This document shows, piece by piece, positions 52,613 through 62,548 of a DNA stretch of 64,000 bases. How positions within the stretch are numbered: the stretch's first letter is position 1; the number at the start of each line of letters is the position of its first letter. Location of the stretch: assembly GCF_007829885.1 (NCBI RefSeq), contig NZ_VIWW01000001.1, positions 806,001 through 870,000 on the forward strand, written 5' to 3'. The DNA comes from Streptomyces brevispora (GTDB lineage: Bacteria; Actinomycetota; Actinomycetes; Streptomycetales; Streptomycetaceae). The position numbers and the translations under genes are program-made. The notes under the pieces are model-generated. The model had not been told where the DNA came from, searched no databases, and worked only from the letters and a program-made list of their open reading frames with translations.

Positions 52613-53926
52613 TCAGCCGCCGCTGAGCTCCAGGAGTGCGCCCACCGGGTCGGAGTCCGGTAGGGCACGCGGCCACCACTCGTCCTGGCCCGGGTCGGAC
52701 TCGTAGCCGTACCAGCGGCCGTCGTGGCCGAAGCGGAGCTGGAGCGTGCCGCCGGGGTGGGTGAGGTGGTTGTGCCAGGGCTGGAAGCGGGGGAAGCCGG
52801 CGGCTGCGAGGGCCGGTCGGGCCCGGTCGAACGGGCCCGCCGGGGGGTCCCACTGCGTTTCCAGGACATCCAGTCCCTCGGCCCCGCCCTGGCGCCAGGC
52901 GGCGACGGCGCGGGCCAGGTCGGTGGTGTTGCGGCCGGTGGCGGACGCCAGTTCGCGGTACAGGGCGCGGGTGGTGGCGGTGAGCCCCGCGGTGGGGCGG
53001 GCGGCTGCCAGCCGGACCGCGTCCTGCCAGGGGGTGAGCCCGGCGAGCGGGTCGAGGCCGGTGGTGAGCAGGGCGTGGGCGCGGGCGGCGGCGTCCGTGG
53101 CGAGCTGGTCGAGAGCGAGCGGATCCCGGCTGCCGGGCAGGCTCGGGTACGAGGGCGGCTGCCCGGGGTGCGGCTCCACCGGGAACGGGGCGGGCAGCGG
53201 AGGCAGGAAACGGCCGGCGAGCGCTTCCTCCGCCGTTATGGAGGGGGCTGCGGGGGCCGCGGGCCGCTCCCGTGCGGAGTGCGCGGCGTTGCGGCGGCCC
53301 AGGTCCTCCAGGAGTTCGCGCTCGCCCCGGCCGCGCAGCAGCAGCAGGACGAACGGGTCGGCGTCCAGGAGCCGGCCCATCTGGTAGCAGAGCGCCGACA
53401 CGTGCTTGCAGGGCCAGCCGTGGTCGGGGCAGGAGCAGCTGGGGTCCAGGTCGTTCGCCGCGGGGAGCAGCACGACCCCGGAGGCGGCCGCCGTGTCGAC
53501 CAGGGAGTGCGGCATCTCCTTGCTGAGCAGCGCGGCAAGGTGGCCGGGGCGGGCGGCGACCGCGTCGAGGAAGGTGTCCCAGTCGGCGTCGGTGAGGGTG
53601 CGCAGCCGCAGTTCGGCGCGGTAGGGCCGGGGGCGGCTGCCGTGCACATAGGCGACGACGCGGCCCGGGGTGACGGTGACCGCGGCGACATGCCCGCTGT
53701 CCGCGTACGCACGGCCACGGGCGAGTCTCGCCTCGTCCATCGAGAGTGCTTCCAGCGCCGCCACCCAGGCCCGGCCCCACCAGCTGTCCGCGAACGGCTC
53801 GTCGTCGCCGGACGTCCGCGCGGGTACCGCCTCGAAGGTCCGGCGGAGGTCGTCGGGGCCGGGCCTGGACCGGGCGACGGGCCGCGGGCCGCGGGTGGAC
53901 GGGACGGGCTGGGAGCGGGGGCTCAT
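52613..53926 (-). CDS. SWIM zinc-finger protein
   Basis: 437 residues. The SWIM motif 'CSCPDHGWPCKHVSALCYQMG' (CxCx-n-CxH) lies near residue 150; before it is a strand-rich region ('ADSGHVAAVTVTPGRVVAYVHGSRPRPYRAELRL'). The rest is helical, unannotated ('RGRGERELLEDLGRRNAAHS'). SWIM domains bind DNA or proteins and often travel with SNF2 helicases. ATGA overlap with the helicase gene upstream shows they are a unit. Confidence 0.9.
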   Translation of the reverse strand: MSPRSQPVPSTRGPRPVARSRPGPDDLRRTFEAVPARTSGDDEPFADSWWGRAWVAALEALSMDEARLARGRAYADSGHVAAVTVTPGRVVAYVHGSRPRPYRAELRLRTLTDADWDTFLDAVAARPGHLAALLSKEMPHSLVDTAAASGVVLLPAANDLDPSCSCPDHGWPCKHVSALCYQMGRLLDADPFVLLLLRGRGERELLEDLGRRNAAHSARERPAAPAAPSITAEEALAGRFLPPLPAPFPVEPHPGQPPSYPSLPGSRDPLALDQLATDAAARAHALLTTGLDPLAGLTPWQDAVRLAAARPTAGLTATTRALYRELASATGRNTTDLARAVAAWRQGGAEGLDVLETQWDPPAGPFDRARPALAAAGFPRFQPWHNHLTHPGGTLQLRFGHDGRWYGYESDPGQDEWWPRALPDSDPVGALLELSGG

Positions 53927-56898
53927 GACGGCCTCCGGAGAGAGACGAGATCGGCCAGGTCGCGGTCGCTGAGCTCGGTCAGCGCGGTCTCCCCGGCGCC
54001 GAGCACCGCGTCTGCCAGGGCCCGCTTGGCCAGCAGCATCTCGCCGATCCGGTCCTCGACCGTGCCCTCGGCGATCAGCCGGTGCACCTGGACCGGCTGG
54101 GTCTGCCCGATGCGGTAGGCGCGGTCCGTGGCCTGTTCCTCGACGGCCGGGTTCCACCAGCGGTCGTAGTGGATGACATGGGCGGCCCTGGTGAGATTCA
54201 GTCCGGTGCCCGCCGCCTTCAGGGAGAGCAGGAACACCGGCACCTCGCCGGACTGGAAACGGTCCACCATGCGTTCCCGCTCGGCCACCGGCGTTCCGCC
54301 GTGCAGGAGTTGGGAGGGGATCGCCCGCGAGGTGAGATGCGCGGAGAGCAGCCGGGCCATCGTCACGTACTGGGTGAAGACGAGGACGGAGCCGTCCTCG
54401 GCGAGGATCGTGTCGAGGAGTTCGTCGAGCAGGTCGAGCTTCCCGGAGCGGCCGGCGAGCCGGGTCGGCTCCTCCTTCAGATACTGCGCGGGGTGGTTGC
54501 AGATCTGCTTGAGCGAGGCCAGCAGCTTCATGATGAGGCCGCGCCGGGCGATGCCCTCCGACGCCTCGATGTACGCCATGGTCTCGCGCACCGTGGCCTC
54601 GTAGAGCGTGGCCTGTTCGCGGGTGAGGAAGACGGGGTGGTCGGTCTCCGTCTTGGGCGGCAGCTCGGGGGCGATGCCCGGGTCCGACTTCTTGCGGCGC
54701 AGCAGGAAGGGGCGGACCAGCCGGGAGAGCCGCTCGACCGCTTCGTCGTTGCCGATCCCGGCCGCCGTGCCGGTGTTCTCCACGATCCGGGCGTGCCTGG
54801 CCCGGAACGCCTTGAGGGGGCCGAGCAGTCCGGGTGTGGTCCAGTCGAGCAGCGCCCAGAGCTCGGAGAGGTTGTTCTCGACCGGGGTGCCGGTCAGGGC
54901 GACCCGGGCCGGGGACGCAATGGTGCGCAGTGCCTTCGCCGTCGAGGAGTGCGGGTTCTTCACGTGCTGTGCCTCGTCGGCGACGACCAGTCCCCAGCTG
55001 TGCGCGGCCAGTTCGGCCGCGCTGGAGCGCATCGTGCCGTACGTGGTGAGGACGAAGCCGCCGTCGGGTTCGGCGAGGGTGCGGTCGGTGCCGTGGAACC
55101 GGCGCACGGGTACGCCGGGGGCGAAGCGGTTGATCTCCCGGTGCCAGTTGCCCAGCAGCGAGGCGGGGCAGATCACCAGGGTGGGCGCGGGATGGGCGCG
55201 GTGCAGGTGCAGGGCGATGAGGGTGATCGTCTTGCCGAGTCCCATGTCGTCGGCGAGGCAGCCGCCGAGGCCCAGCGAGGTCATCCGGTCCAGCCAGGCC
55301 AGACCGCGCAACTGGTAGTCGCGGAGCGTCGCGTCGAGGCCGGGCGGCGGTGCGATCGTGGTGGTGTCGTCGACGATGCGGGAGCGGAGCGCGGCCAGCG
55401 CACCGACCGGCACGGCGTCGACCTGTTCGCCGTCCACCTCGGCGCTTCCGGTCAGGGCGACGGCGAGGGCGTCCACCGGGTCGAGCAGGCCCAGCTCCCG
55501 CTTGCGCGCCTTGCGTACGAGCGCGGGGTCGACGACGACCCACTGGTCCCGCAGCCGCACCACGGGCCGGTGGGCCTCGGCGAGCACGTCCATCTCGGCC
55601 TCGGTGAGCTGCTGGTCCCCCAGCGAGAGCTGCCAGTTGAAGGCGAAGAGCTGTTCGGCGTCGAAGAAAGCCGTGCCGTCGGTGGCCGTCCCCGGCGCCG
55701 GCCGCACCACGGCGGCCGCGGTCAGGGAACGGGCCAGCTCCCGGGGCCAGTGCACGCTCACCCCGGCGGCCGACAGCCGGGCCCCGGCAACGCCCAGCAG
55801 CTCGTACAACTCGTCCTCGCTGAGGGCCAGTACGTCGGGGACGGGCTGGTCCAGCAGCCGTTCCAGAGGGGCCCAGACGCGGGCGGCGCGGCGCAGCGCG
55901 AGCACGGCGTCGATCCGGGCCCGCGGCCCGAAGGGCTCGCCCGCCCCGCCGTTCCACAGTGCGGCGGCGTCGACGACATAGGTCGGGTCGGCGAGGCTGT
56001 GCACCTGGGTGATGGCCGCGGCGGCATGCCGCGAGGCGGCCGGACGGCCGCCGCCACGGATCTCCGCCGTGCCGTCGGACCCGGCCGCCGTGTCGCCGGG
56101 CCCGGTCATGTCATCGGACCCGGCCCGCGTGTCGCCGGACCCGGTCGTGTCGAAGAGTTCGTACGCCGAGAGGTCCAGGCGCAGTGACACCCGTACGCCC
56201 GCGTCCAGTCCGGCCGCGACCTCCACGGCCCACTCCCGGGCGCCGGGCAGGTGCTGGGCCTCCCGGGCGGCGAAAGGCGCCCCCATGGCGAACGCCGCCG
56301 CGGGTGTACGGGGCAGGGTGTCGGCCACCGCGTCGAGGAAGGAGCCGATGAGCGGCTCGGGGTCGGGGACCTGCAGGGGTGTGCGGTCGGGGAACGGCAC
56401 CGCGTACCCCTCGGGAGGCATGGCCGCGGCGACCGCACGCAGATGGGCGATGTCCTCGGCGGCGCGGGGCCCGGCCCGCCAGGCGTCGTGGTCGTCGGGC
56501 GTCAGCCCGGGGAGCATCCGGCCGCGGGCCACCAGATGGAGCGCGTGCAGCGCGGCGGCGCCCCAGCAGCGGGTGGCGGGGTGGGCGGACTGCTGGTGCC
56601 GGGCACGGGCCAGCAGGGGTACGGCGTCGGCCACGGGAAGCACGAGGGCCGGCACGGTGTGCGGGTGGACGTCACCCTGACCGCCGGACCGGCGGACGAT
56701 CGTGATCTCGGAGATCCGCCCGCCGGAGCCGGTCCCTTCGGTGAGGCCGGGGCCGAGGACGGGGTCGGGGAGCGGGGCCCCTTCCGGGTCCCAGAACGCG
56801 ATGCGGCCCTCCCTCGGCAGCGCCGCGGGAAGGAAGACGGCCGCGCAGCGCAGCAGACGGCCGACGGCCGCGTCCTGCGGCGGCGATGCGATGGCCAC
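53923..56898 (-). CDS. SNF2-family DEAD/DEAH-box helicase
   Basis: 991 residues. About 430 N-terminal residues of family-specific sequence (with 'LDQPVPDVLALSEDELYELLGVAGARL'), then the SNF2 motor: motif I 'DDMGLGKTITLIALHLH', II 'VADEAQHVKN', III 'ALTGTPVENNLSELW', V 'LLSLKAAGTGLNLTRAAHVIHYDRWWNPAVEEQATDRAYRIGQ'. It should act in repair, replication-fork or nucleoid remodelling together with the SWIM protein. A Gly/Ser/Asp/Thr repeat ('GSGDTRAGSDDMTGPGDTA') is inserted near residue 250. GTG start. Confidence 0.93.
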   Translation of the reverse strand: MAIASPPQDAAVGRLLRCAAVFLPAALPREGRIAFWDPEGAPLPDPVLGPGLTEGTGSGGRISEITIVRRSGGQGDVHPHTVPALVLPVADAVPLLARARHQQSAHPATRCWGAAALHALHLVARGRMLPGLTPDDHDAWRAGPRAAEDIAHLRAVAAAMPPEGYAVPFPDRTPLQVPDPEPLIGSFLDAVADTLPRTPAAAFAMGAPFAAREAQHLPGAREWAVEVAAGLDAGVRVSLRLDLSAYELFDTTGSGDTRAGSDDMTGPGDTAAGSDGTAEIRGGGRPAASRHAAAAITQVHSLADPTYVVDAAALWNGGAGEPFGPRARIDAVLALRRAARVWAPLERLLDQPVPDVLALSEDELYELLGVAGARLSAAGVSVHWPRELARSLTAAAVVRPAPGTATDGTAFFDAEQLFAFNWQLSLGDQQLTEAEMDVLAEAHRPVVRLRDQWVVVDPALVRKARKRELGLLDPVDALAVALTGSAEVDGEQVDAVPVGALAALRSRIVDDTTTIAPPPGLDATLRDYQLRGLAWLDRMTSLGLGGCLADDMGLGKTITLIALHLHRAHPAPTLVICPASLLGNWHREINRFAPGVPVRRFHGTDRTLAEPDGGFVLTTYGTMRSSAAELAAHSWGLVVADEAQHVKNPHSSTAKALRTIASPARVALTGTPVENNLSELWALLDWTTPGLLGPLKAFRARHARIVENTGTAAGIGNDEAVERLSRLVRPFLLRRKKSDPGIAPELPPKTETDHPVFLTREQATLYEATVRETMAYIEASEGIARRGLIMKLLASLKQICNHPAQYLKEEPTRLAGRSGKLDLLDELLDTILAEDGSVLVFTQYVTMARLLSAHLTSRAIPSQLLHGGTPVAERERMVDRFQSGEVPVFLLSLKAAGTGLNLTRAAHVIHYDRWWNPAVEEQATDRAYRIGQTQPVQVHRLIAEGTVEDRIGEMLLAKRALADAVLGAGETALTELSDRDLADLVSLRRPS

Positions 56899-57082
56899 CG
56901 GCCCCTCCCCTCACGTCCAACGCCCTGGTCACGGGCTCCGAGTCTGCGGTCCCCGGCGCCTGAGCGGCACCGGATCGCTCTGACTCGCGAGTCTAGGCGG
57001 GGGGTCTGACATTGGACGACGGGCCCGCCACCGCCCCCTCGGTTCGGACGGGGTACGACGGCGGACCCGTGGGCCGGTCACC

Positions 57083-58159
57083 TCAGTGCCGGGCGAGCGG
57101 CTTCGACCCTTTGGAACGGGGCCGGGGCCTCGCGGCGGACGGGCCGGGCTTGGGTACGGAGGCCGTCCGCCCCCCGGACGGGGACGCGGACGGGGACGCG
57201 GACGGGGACGCGGACGGGGCTACCCGCGAAGGCGCGGCCTCCACGGGCTGCGCTCCGGCCGACGAGGACGAGGACGCGTGCGCCGGCTCGGGCGCAGGCT
57301 CCGGATCGGGCTCCACCGGCGGCAGCGTTCCGGCCGGGGCCGACGGCGCCTGCGCCCCGGGCTGCGGTGCGGCCTGCACGGGCTGCTGCTGCGGTACCGG
57401 CTGCTGTGCCCGCTCCAGGAAGCGGAGCAGCTCCACCGGGAACGGCAGCACCAGTGTGGAGTTCTTCTCCGCGGCCACCGCCACCACGGTCTGGAGCAGC
57501 CTCAGCTGCAGTGCCGCAGGCTGGGCGGACATCTCCCCTGCCGCCTGGGCCAGCTTCTTCGACGCCTGGAGCTCCGCGTCCGCGTTGATGACCCGGGCAC
57601 GCCGCTCACGGTCCGCCTCGGCCTGACGCGCCATGGAGCGCTTCATCGTCTCCGGCAGCGAGACGTCCTTGATCTCCACCCGGTCGATCTGTACGCCCCA
57701 GCCGACCGCGGGGCTGTCGATCATCAGCTCCAGGCCCTGGTTCAGCTTCTCCCGGTTGGAGAGCAGATCGTCCAGATCGCTCTTGCCGATGATCGAACGC
57801 AACGACGTCTGGGCCATCTGGGAGACGGCGAACCGGTAGTCCTCCACCTGGACGACCGCGCTCGCCGCGTCGACCACCTTGAAGTAGATGACCGCGTCCA
57901 CCCGCACCGTGACGTTGTCCCGGGTGATCCCGTCCTGGGCGGGCACCGGCATCGTCACGATCTGCATGTTGACCTTGCGGAGCCGTTCCGCACCAGGGAT
58001 CACCATGGTGAACCCTGGTCCTCGCACGTCGTTCCGGAGCCGGCCGAACCTGAGCACCACTCCCCGCTCGTACTGCTTGATGACCCGGGCGGCGGCAACC
58101 GTGTACGTGAGACCCGCCAGGATCACCACAACCAACGCGATCAAGAGCTCTTGGACCAT
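57083..58159 (-). CDS. Slipin (SPFH/Band 7, stomatin-like) membrane protein
   Basis: 358 residues. One N-terminal membrane helix ('ELLIALVVVILAGLTYTVAA'), then the SPFH domain ('VIKQYERGVVLRFGRLRNDVRGPGFTMVIPGAERLRKVNMQIVTMPVPAQDGITRDNVTVRVDAVIYFKV', 'GWGVQIDRVEIKDVSLPETMKRSMARQAEADRERRARVINADAE') and a heptad-like helix. From about 265 a Pro/Ala/Glu/Ser-rich tail with Ser-Pro-Ser-Ala repeats (12-bp GGGGACGCGGAC units at 57174-57220). Scaffolds membrane microdomains. Slipin genes have been reported near Ro/RNA-repair operons in other bacteria; here it lies 7 kb from the tRNA-mimic locus, so a link is only a thought. Confidence 0.9.
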   Translation of the reverse strand: MVQELLIALVVVILAGLTYTVAAARVIKQYERGVVLRFGRLRNDVRGPGFTMVIPGAERLRKVNMQIVTMPVPAQDGITRDNVTVRVDAVIYFKVVDAASAVVQVEDYRFAVSQMAQTSLRSIIGKSDLDDLLSNREKLNQGLELMIDSPAVGWGVQIDRVEIKDVSLPETMKRSMARQAEADRERRARVINADAELQASKKLAQAAGEMSAQPAALQLRLLQTVVAVAAEKNSTLVLPFPVELLRFLERAQQPVPQQQPVQAAPQPGAQAPSAPAGTLPPVEPDPEPAPEPAHASSSSSAGAQPVEAAPSRVAPSASPSASPSASPSGGRTASVPKPGPSAARPRPRSKGSKPLARH

Positions 58160-58428
58160 GACGGCCCCCTGCCTGCCGGAAACATCGGAACACTCACTTC
58201 ACTTCACGCCACATAAGACGCTATTACCACGATATGCCCCCTTTGGGTGACGGTCGAACCTGTGTCCGGGCATTCCACCCGCCCGTCGCCCGCCCGGCCG
58301 CCTCCCGGATGCCGGGCCGACCCTGAGCGGGCAAGGTGACCAGCGTCAGCACGTACCTCTGTGGCGTACGAGGACGACGTGACGAAGTGCGTACGGATGA
58401 GCCGGACGAGACAGACGAGGACCTGCCC

Positions 58429-58776
58429 ATGCCCGTGATCGACAACCGGCGCCGCCGTCTCGGCATCGCAGCCGGGACCGCGCTCCTGACCCTCACCGTC
58501 GCGGGCTGTTCGGGCCTCGGCCGGACCGCGGTCGGCCCGGTCACCTACAAGACCGAGCGGAATGCCGTGATCATGGTGAACAGTCCCTTGGTGCGGGGCT
58601 GCCACCGGCTCGCCCCCGCGGGCGCCAAGGAAGTGGCCAACAGCACCCTGATCGACATCATCCTGTACCGCACGCGGGACTGCACCGGACCCGGTACGAC
58701 CTACCTCGCCACCACGCTCACCGACGTGAGGGCGCCCAGTTCCCTGCCCTGGCGCAGCTTCAGCACGGTCCACTGA
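58429..58776 (+). CDS. Small lipoprotein
   Basis: 115 residues. Signal with Arg-rich start and lipobox ('NRRRRLGIAAGTALLTLTVAGCSG', Cys lipidated). The mature part, 'VGPVTYKTERNAVIMVNSPLVRGCHRLAPAGAKEVANSTLIDIILYRTRDCTGPGTTYLATTLTD', has two further Cys likely in a disulfide. Family not recognised, function unknown. The 270-base gap to the divergent slipin gene holds both promoters, not resolved. Confidence 0.78.
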   Translation: MPVIDNRRRRLGIAAGTALLTLTVAGCSGLGRTAVGPVTYKTERNAVIMVNSPLVRGCHRLAPAGAKEVANSTLIDIILYRTRDCTGPGTTYLATTLTDVRAPSSLPWRSFSTVH

Positions 58777-58812
58777 TCCGGCCGGACCGGCTGACCCGCG
58801 CCTCGGTCCGCG

Positions 58813-59336
58813 TCAGTACCCCGGGTAGCGGCCGGGGGGCCACTCGACCGCGTGCTCGAACTCCAGGGACAGGTCGTCGGCCACCTCCGCGATCACCGCC
58901 CGGCCTTCCGTGCGCACCAGCCAGGACGGCGGAAGGCGGGTGGCTGCTGCCTGAGCCGGCCGGTACGGACGGGGTCCTCCCCTCCGCGGGCCGGCGGCGC
59001 GGGATGGTTCTGGATGTCCAGCCAGCGCAGATAGGCGCGTCTGATCACCGCGGTCTCGGCGCCGCCGATGCCTTTGGACATGGCCCGGGAGTGTGCCCTG
59101 ATCAGCCCCTCGGCCGTGAAGAGCGTCATCTGGGTGTCGTCCGTGACGCGCCCGACCACCCCGTCCTCGTCGGCCGTGAGGCCGCGTACGCCCTGTTCTC
59201 CGTGTGCCCTCCGGATGCCCGCGAGCGACAGGAAGTCCACCGGATTGCCCAGCGCGTCCCCGATCGCCCCGCCCAGCAGACACCCGCGGACCTGGGTCCT
59301 TCGAACGAAATCGTTGCCCCATGCCGCGCCGCTCAT
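58813..59336 (-). pseudogene. ADP-ribosylglycohydrolase, truncated and fused to foreign 3' sequence
   Basis: From ATG 59336 the frame reads a standard N-terminus ('[43 protein letters not shown]...[21 protein letters not shown]'), with the first metal-binding acid set in 'GAIGDALG' and 'TDDTQM'. After '[16 protein letters not shown]' homology is lost and the frame stops at 58893, giving 147 residues instead of about 300-350; the C-terminal metal ligands are gone. In another frame 58813-58920 reads a plausible protein end ('[37 protein letters not shown]'), probably the tail of a second gene joined by deletion. Confidence 0.75.
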
Positions 59337-59415
59337 CGCCGGCACCCCACCATCTCTCGTCGGTCCGCCGCATTCCGCCGCCGCGGGTCCATGCTGGATA
59401 GGAGAGGCGATCGCC

Positions 59416-59694
59416 ATGCGTACCGGTAGTGAACCGACGACTGCGCGGAGTGCTCTGCGCATGCGGCTCTGGCTGAGTCTATGGGGCCTGGCCTGGGCCG
59501 TGTTCGGCCTGACCGCATTCACCCTGACCGGCCGCCCGGGGTGGGCGGCCGCCTGCGGTGTGCTGGTCGTCCTGGTCCTGGTGGATCTGGCCGTGATCGT
59601 CCACCGCATCCACCAGGGCCCGCACTTCCAGCCGGGCCGCTCCGTCCCACCGTACGAACCGGACCACGGGGGACGACGGCCCTACGGGCACTGA
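59416..59694 (+). CDS. Small two-helix membrane protein (DUF6343-like)
   Basis: 92 residues, two membrane helices ('[20 protein letters not shown]' and '[21 protein letters not shown]') with a basic N-terminus and a His/Pro/Arg-rich C-terminal tail. GGAGAGG eight bases upstream of the ATG. A streptomycete family of unknown function, name from memory. Confidence 0.75.
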   Translation: MRTGSEPTTARSALRMRLWLSLWGLAWAVFGLTAFTLTGRPGWAAACGVLVVLVLVDLAVIVHRIHQGPHFQPGRSVPPYEPDHGGRRPYGH

Positions 59695-59795
59695 CGGGCC
59701 TGCGCGGCAGCAGGAACGGGGCGGGACGGGACGGGGTGCGGCTCGGCGCAGTCCTCGCCGCGGCACGGGCGGGCGCTCGCGCGCGGCAGCGGGCC

Positions 59796-60164
59796 TCAGC
59801 CCTCCGCGTCGAAGCGGGCCGCCCTCAGGTACTCCGGGTTGGGGTCGAGCGCCGCCGCCAGCCTGAAGTGGCGGGTCGCCCGCTCCGGATGGCCGGCCCG
59901 CTCGAAGGTCCGGGCCAGCGCGAAGTGTGCGAAGGCGTTGTCCGGTTCCCGTTCCAGGACGAGCTCGAACTCGAGCTCGGCGGGGCGCAGTTGGGCGGCC
60001 GCGAAGAACGCGCGGGCGCGCAGCAGCCGCGCGGCGGTGTTCTCAGGGTGAGAGGCGATCACCGAGTCGAGCAGCTTGACGGCACCCCGGGGATCGCGCG
60101 CGGCCAGCAGCTGCTCGGCCGCGCGGAAGTCTATGACGTGGGTTTCCGGGTTCCTCTCGGGCAC
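59796..60164 (-). CDS. TPR-repeat protein
   Basis: 122 residues: three tetratricopeptide units ('AAEQLLAARDPRGAVKLLDSVIASHPENTAARLLRARAFFAAAQLRPAELEFELVLEREPDNAFAHFALARTFERAGHPERATRHFRLAAALDPNPEY'). A protein-interaction adaptor, partner unknown. It lies 78 bases downstream of coaE on the same strand and may be co-transcribed. Confidence 0.88.
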   Translation of the reverse strand: MPERNPETHVIDFRAAEQLLAARDPRGAVKLLDSVIASHPENTAARLLRARAFFAAAQLRPAELEFELVLEREPDNAFAHFALARTFERAGHPERATRHFRLAAALDPNPEYLRAARFDAEG

Positions 60165-60242
60165 AGTCGCATCCTTCCCTCGGCCACCACGGTGTGAACG
60201 TCGTTCCGGGGCCCGGTATTCCGGTCCGGTTCTGCCCGCCGC

Positions 60243-60845
60243 TCAGCCCGCCGCGGCCCGCCGCACCAGCTCCGACCAGACCTCGCAGACCTGCGGTTCC
60301 AGGGCCTCGACCGGCCCGTCGTTGTCGATGACCAGGTCCGCGACGGCGATCCGCTGCTCCCGGGTGGCCTGCGCGGCCATCCGGGCGCGGGCGTCCGCCT
60401 CCGTCATCCCGCGCAGCCGCACGAGGCGGTCGAGCTGGGTCGCGGGGGACGCGTCGACGACGACCACCAGGTCGTACAGGGGGGCGAGACCGTTCTCGAC
60501 GAGGAGGGGGACGTCGTGAACGACCACGGAATCGGGGCCCGCGGCCCGTTCCAGCTCGGCCGAACGGGCACCGACCAGCGGGTGGACGATCGCGTTGAGG
60601 GTGGCGAGCCGTTCGGCGTCGGAGAAGACGATCGAGCCGAGCTTCGGCCGGTCCACGGTTCCGTCCGGGGTCAGGATCCCGGTGCCGAACGCCTCTACGA
60701 GAGCGGTGTGCCCGGGAGTCCCGGGCTCGACGACCTCGCGCGCGATCCGGTCGGCGTCGATGAGGACGGCTCCGTGGCCGACGAGCAGCCGTGACACTTC
60801 GCTCTTGCCGGCGCCGATACCACCGGTCAGGCCCACTTTCAGCAT
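60243..60845 (-). CDS. coaE: Dephospho-CoA kinase
   Basis: 200 residues. Last step of CoA synthesis. P-loop '[17 protein letters not shown]', then '[15 protein letters not shown]' (CoA-binding Asp), 'HPLVGARS' and 'VPLLVENGL', all standard. Full length. ATG start; the 96-base gap to the PAC2 gene upstream has no terminator-quality hairpin. Confidence 0.95.
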   Translation of the reverse strand: MLKVGLTGGIGAGKSEVSRLLVGHGAVLIDADRIAREVVEPGTPGHTALVEAFGTGILTPDGTVDRPKLGSIVFSDAERLATLNAIVHPLVGARSAELERAAGPDSVVVHDVPLLVENGLAPLYDLVVVVDASPATQLDRLVRLRGMTEADARARMAAQATREQRIAVADLVIDNDGPVEALEPQVCEVWSELVRRAAAG

Positions 60846-60941
60846 GGGCGGCAGCCTAGTGCCCGATGCGTGGGGCGGACCCGCCGCCCCGCGTCGCCGT
60901 ACCGGAGCGGCCGGGGGACGCGGGGCGGTGGTGCCGGCCGG

Positions 60942-61880
60942 TCAGCTGTCGCCTTCCCGTTCGGCCAGGAACCGCTCGAATTCGAGGCCGATCTCATCCG
61001 CGGACGGCAGGTCCACCGGTTCGGCGACCAGGCTGCCCCGGGTCTCGGAACCCGCCAGTGCGTCGTACTGGTGCTCAAGGCCCTCGACCAGCGAGACGAG
61101 TTCCTCGTCGCCCTGACCGATCTGGCGGTCGATCTCCGTCTGGGTGCGGTGCGCCTCGGTGCGCAGCGCATGGGCGATGGCCGGCAGGACCAGCCCGGTC
61201 GCGGCCGTGATCGACTCCAGCGCGGTGAGCGCGGCGTCGGGGTATGCGGAACGGGCAACGTAGTGCGGTACGTGGGCGGCGACGCCGAGCACGTCGTGTC
61301 CGGCCTCCATCAGCCGGTACTCGACGAGGGCCTCGGCCGAGCCGGGCACCTGCGCCTCGTCGAACGGGCTGCGGTGGCCGGGCATGAGGTCGGTGCGGTT
61401 GCCGTGCGGGGTGACGCCGACGGGGCGGGTGTGCGGGACGCCCATCGGGATGCCGTGGAAGTTGACCGCGAGGCGCACGCCGAGCCGCTCGACGATCTGC
61501 TCGACGGCGGCGGCGAACCGCTCCCACTCCACGTCGGGCTCGGGCCCCGACAGCAGCAGGAACGGGGCCCCGGTCGCGTCCTGGACCACCCGGACGTCCA
61601 GCGTCGGGGTCTCGTACGCCGTCCAGCGGTCGCGCCGGAAGGTCAACAGGGGGCGCCGTGCGCGGTAGTCGACGAGGCGGTCGTGGTCGAAGCGGGCCAC
61701 CACCTGGTGCGGCAGCGATTCGAGCAGGCCGTCGACGATCTGCTCTCCGGTCTCACCCGCGTCGATGTATCCCTCGAAGTGGTACAGCATGACCAGGCCG
61801 GCCGACTCCTGGGCAAGCGCCATGTCGACGACAGCCAGGCCCTTCGGGTCCCAGTCGTACAAACTCTGCGGATCAGCCAC
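60942..61880 (-). CDS. PAC2-family protein
   Basis: 312 residues. Relatives are proteasome-assembly-chaperone-2-like proteins of actinobacteria. '[54 protein letters not shown]' opens the fold; '[22 protein letters not shown]' and '[33 protein letters not shown]' follow. GTG start with GGAGGAG about eight bases upstream. Streptomycetes have a proteasome, but whether PAC2 proteins assemble it in bacteria is unknown. Confidence 0.9.
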   Translation of the reverse strand: MADPQSLYDWDPKGLAVVDMALAQESAGLVMLYHFEGYIDAGETGEQIVDGLLESLPHQVVARFDHDRLVDYRARRPLLTFRRDRWTAYETPTLDVRVVQDATGAPFLLLSGPEPDVEWERFAAAVEQIVERLGVRLAVNFHGIPMGVPHTRPVGVTPHGNRTDLMPGHRSPFDEAQVPGSAEALVEYRLMEAGHDVLGVAAHVPHYVARSAYPDAALTALESITAATGLVLPAIAHALRTEAHRTQTEIDRQIGQGDEELVSLVEGLEHQYDALAGSETRGSLVAEPVDLPSADEIGLEFERFLAEREGDS

Positions 61881-62548
61881 GGTTACCGCTCCTCCTTGTG
61901 TTCCTGAAGAAGAACGCCCCGAGGTGCACGGGCATTCCCGCCCGCGCCCCTTCACCGGGGTGTGTACCCACGTACCCGCGAGTGCAGTGCGGTGACCGCC
62001 TTCCGTACCGAAGTGAACGCCCCGCGCCGCCGGGCGTCGGCGTGGCTCAGGCAGTCACCCTTGAAGCAGACCCGCGCCCCGGACCGACGGGCCGAGGTCG
62101 TGGCCGGTTGCGGCGAGGACGCGCCTGGCGCCCGGGGAGCGCCACGGGCGTCCGGTCCGTGGGCCGACCGGCCAGGCGTTGGCGTCCATGTTGGCGAACA
62201 CCTCGACGGGGAAGCTGAGTTCGTGACAGCGCTCGAGGGTGCCGCCCACTGCGGAAGCCGACCGGGTCCGCAGTGGATGGTGAAGTTACGGGCGCCCGCA
62301 CGGGGCTCCCGTTCGGATCCTTCAGGTTGCCGGGGTCCCGGCACGGCCGGGTCACGAGTCGTCAGTTGCTCGCGCATCCCGCGCGGTTCCCTCCGTTCAC
62401 CCCGTCCACCACGCCCACCACACCCAACCGCAATGGTCCAGACCTTGACACGGCATCACTCCGTCCCTACGTTCACTGGGCAGAACGTTCAGACACTCGC
62501 CCCACGTTCACGTACGAGAACCCTGAACTCTTTGACGGGAAGGCCCCC
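61881..62548. other. Gap between PAC2 gene and beta-helix gene
   Basis: 668 bases without a credible gene. On the minus strand 62055-62260 reads a fragment with protein-like composition ('GGTLERCHELSFPVEVFANMDANAWPVG') and no start or partner, possibly decayed coding sequence. 62445-62548 is the promoter and leader of the beta-helix gene. Confidence 0.4.
62445..62473 (+). promoter_or_regulatory. Near-consensus sigma-70-type promoter of the beta-helix gene
   Basis: TTGACA, 17 bases, TACGTT. This is among the best -35/-10 pairs in the window. The leader that follows carries AGAACGTTCA at 62481-62490 and a second CACGTTCACG, which could be an operator. Confidence 0.8.

Noticed and set aside
57083..58159. 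Slipin as a member of the tRNA-mimic system
   Set aside because: It lies 7 kb away on its own transcript with unrelated genes between; kept only as a remark.
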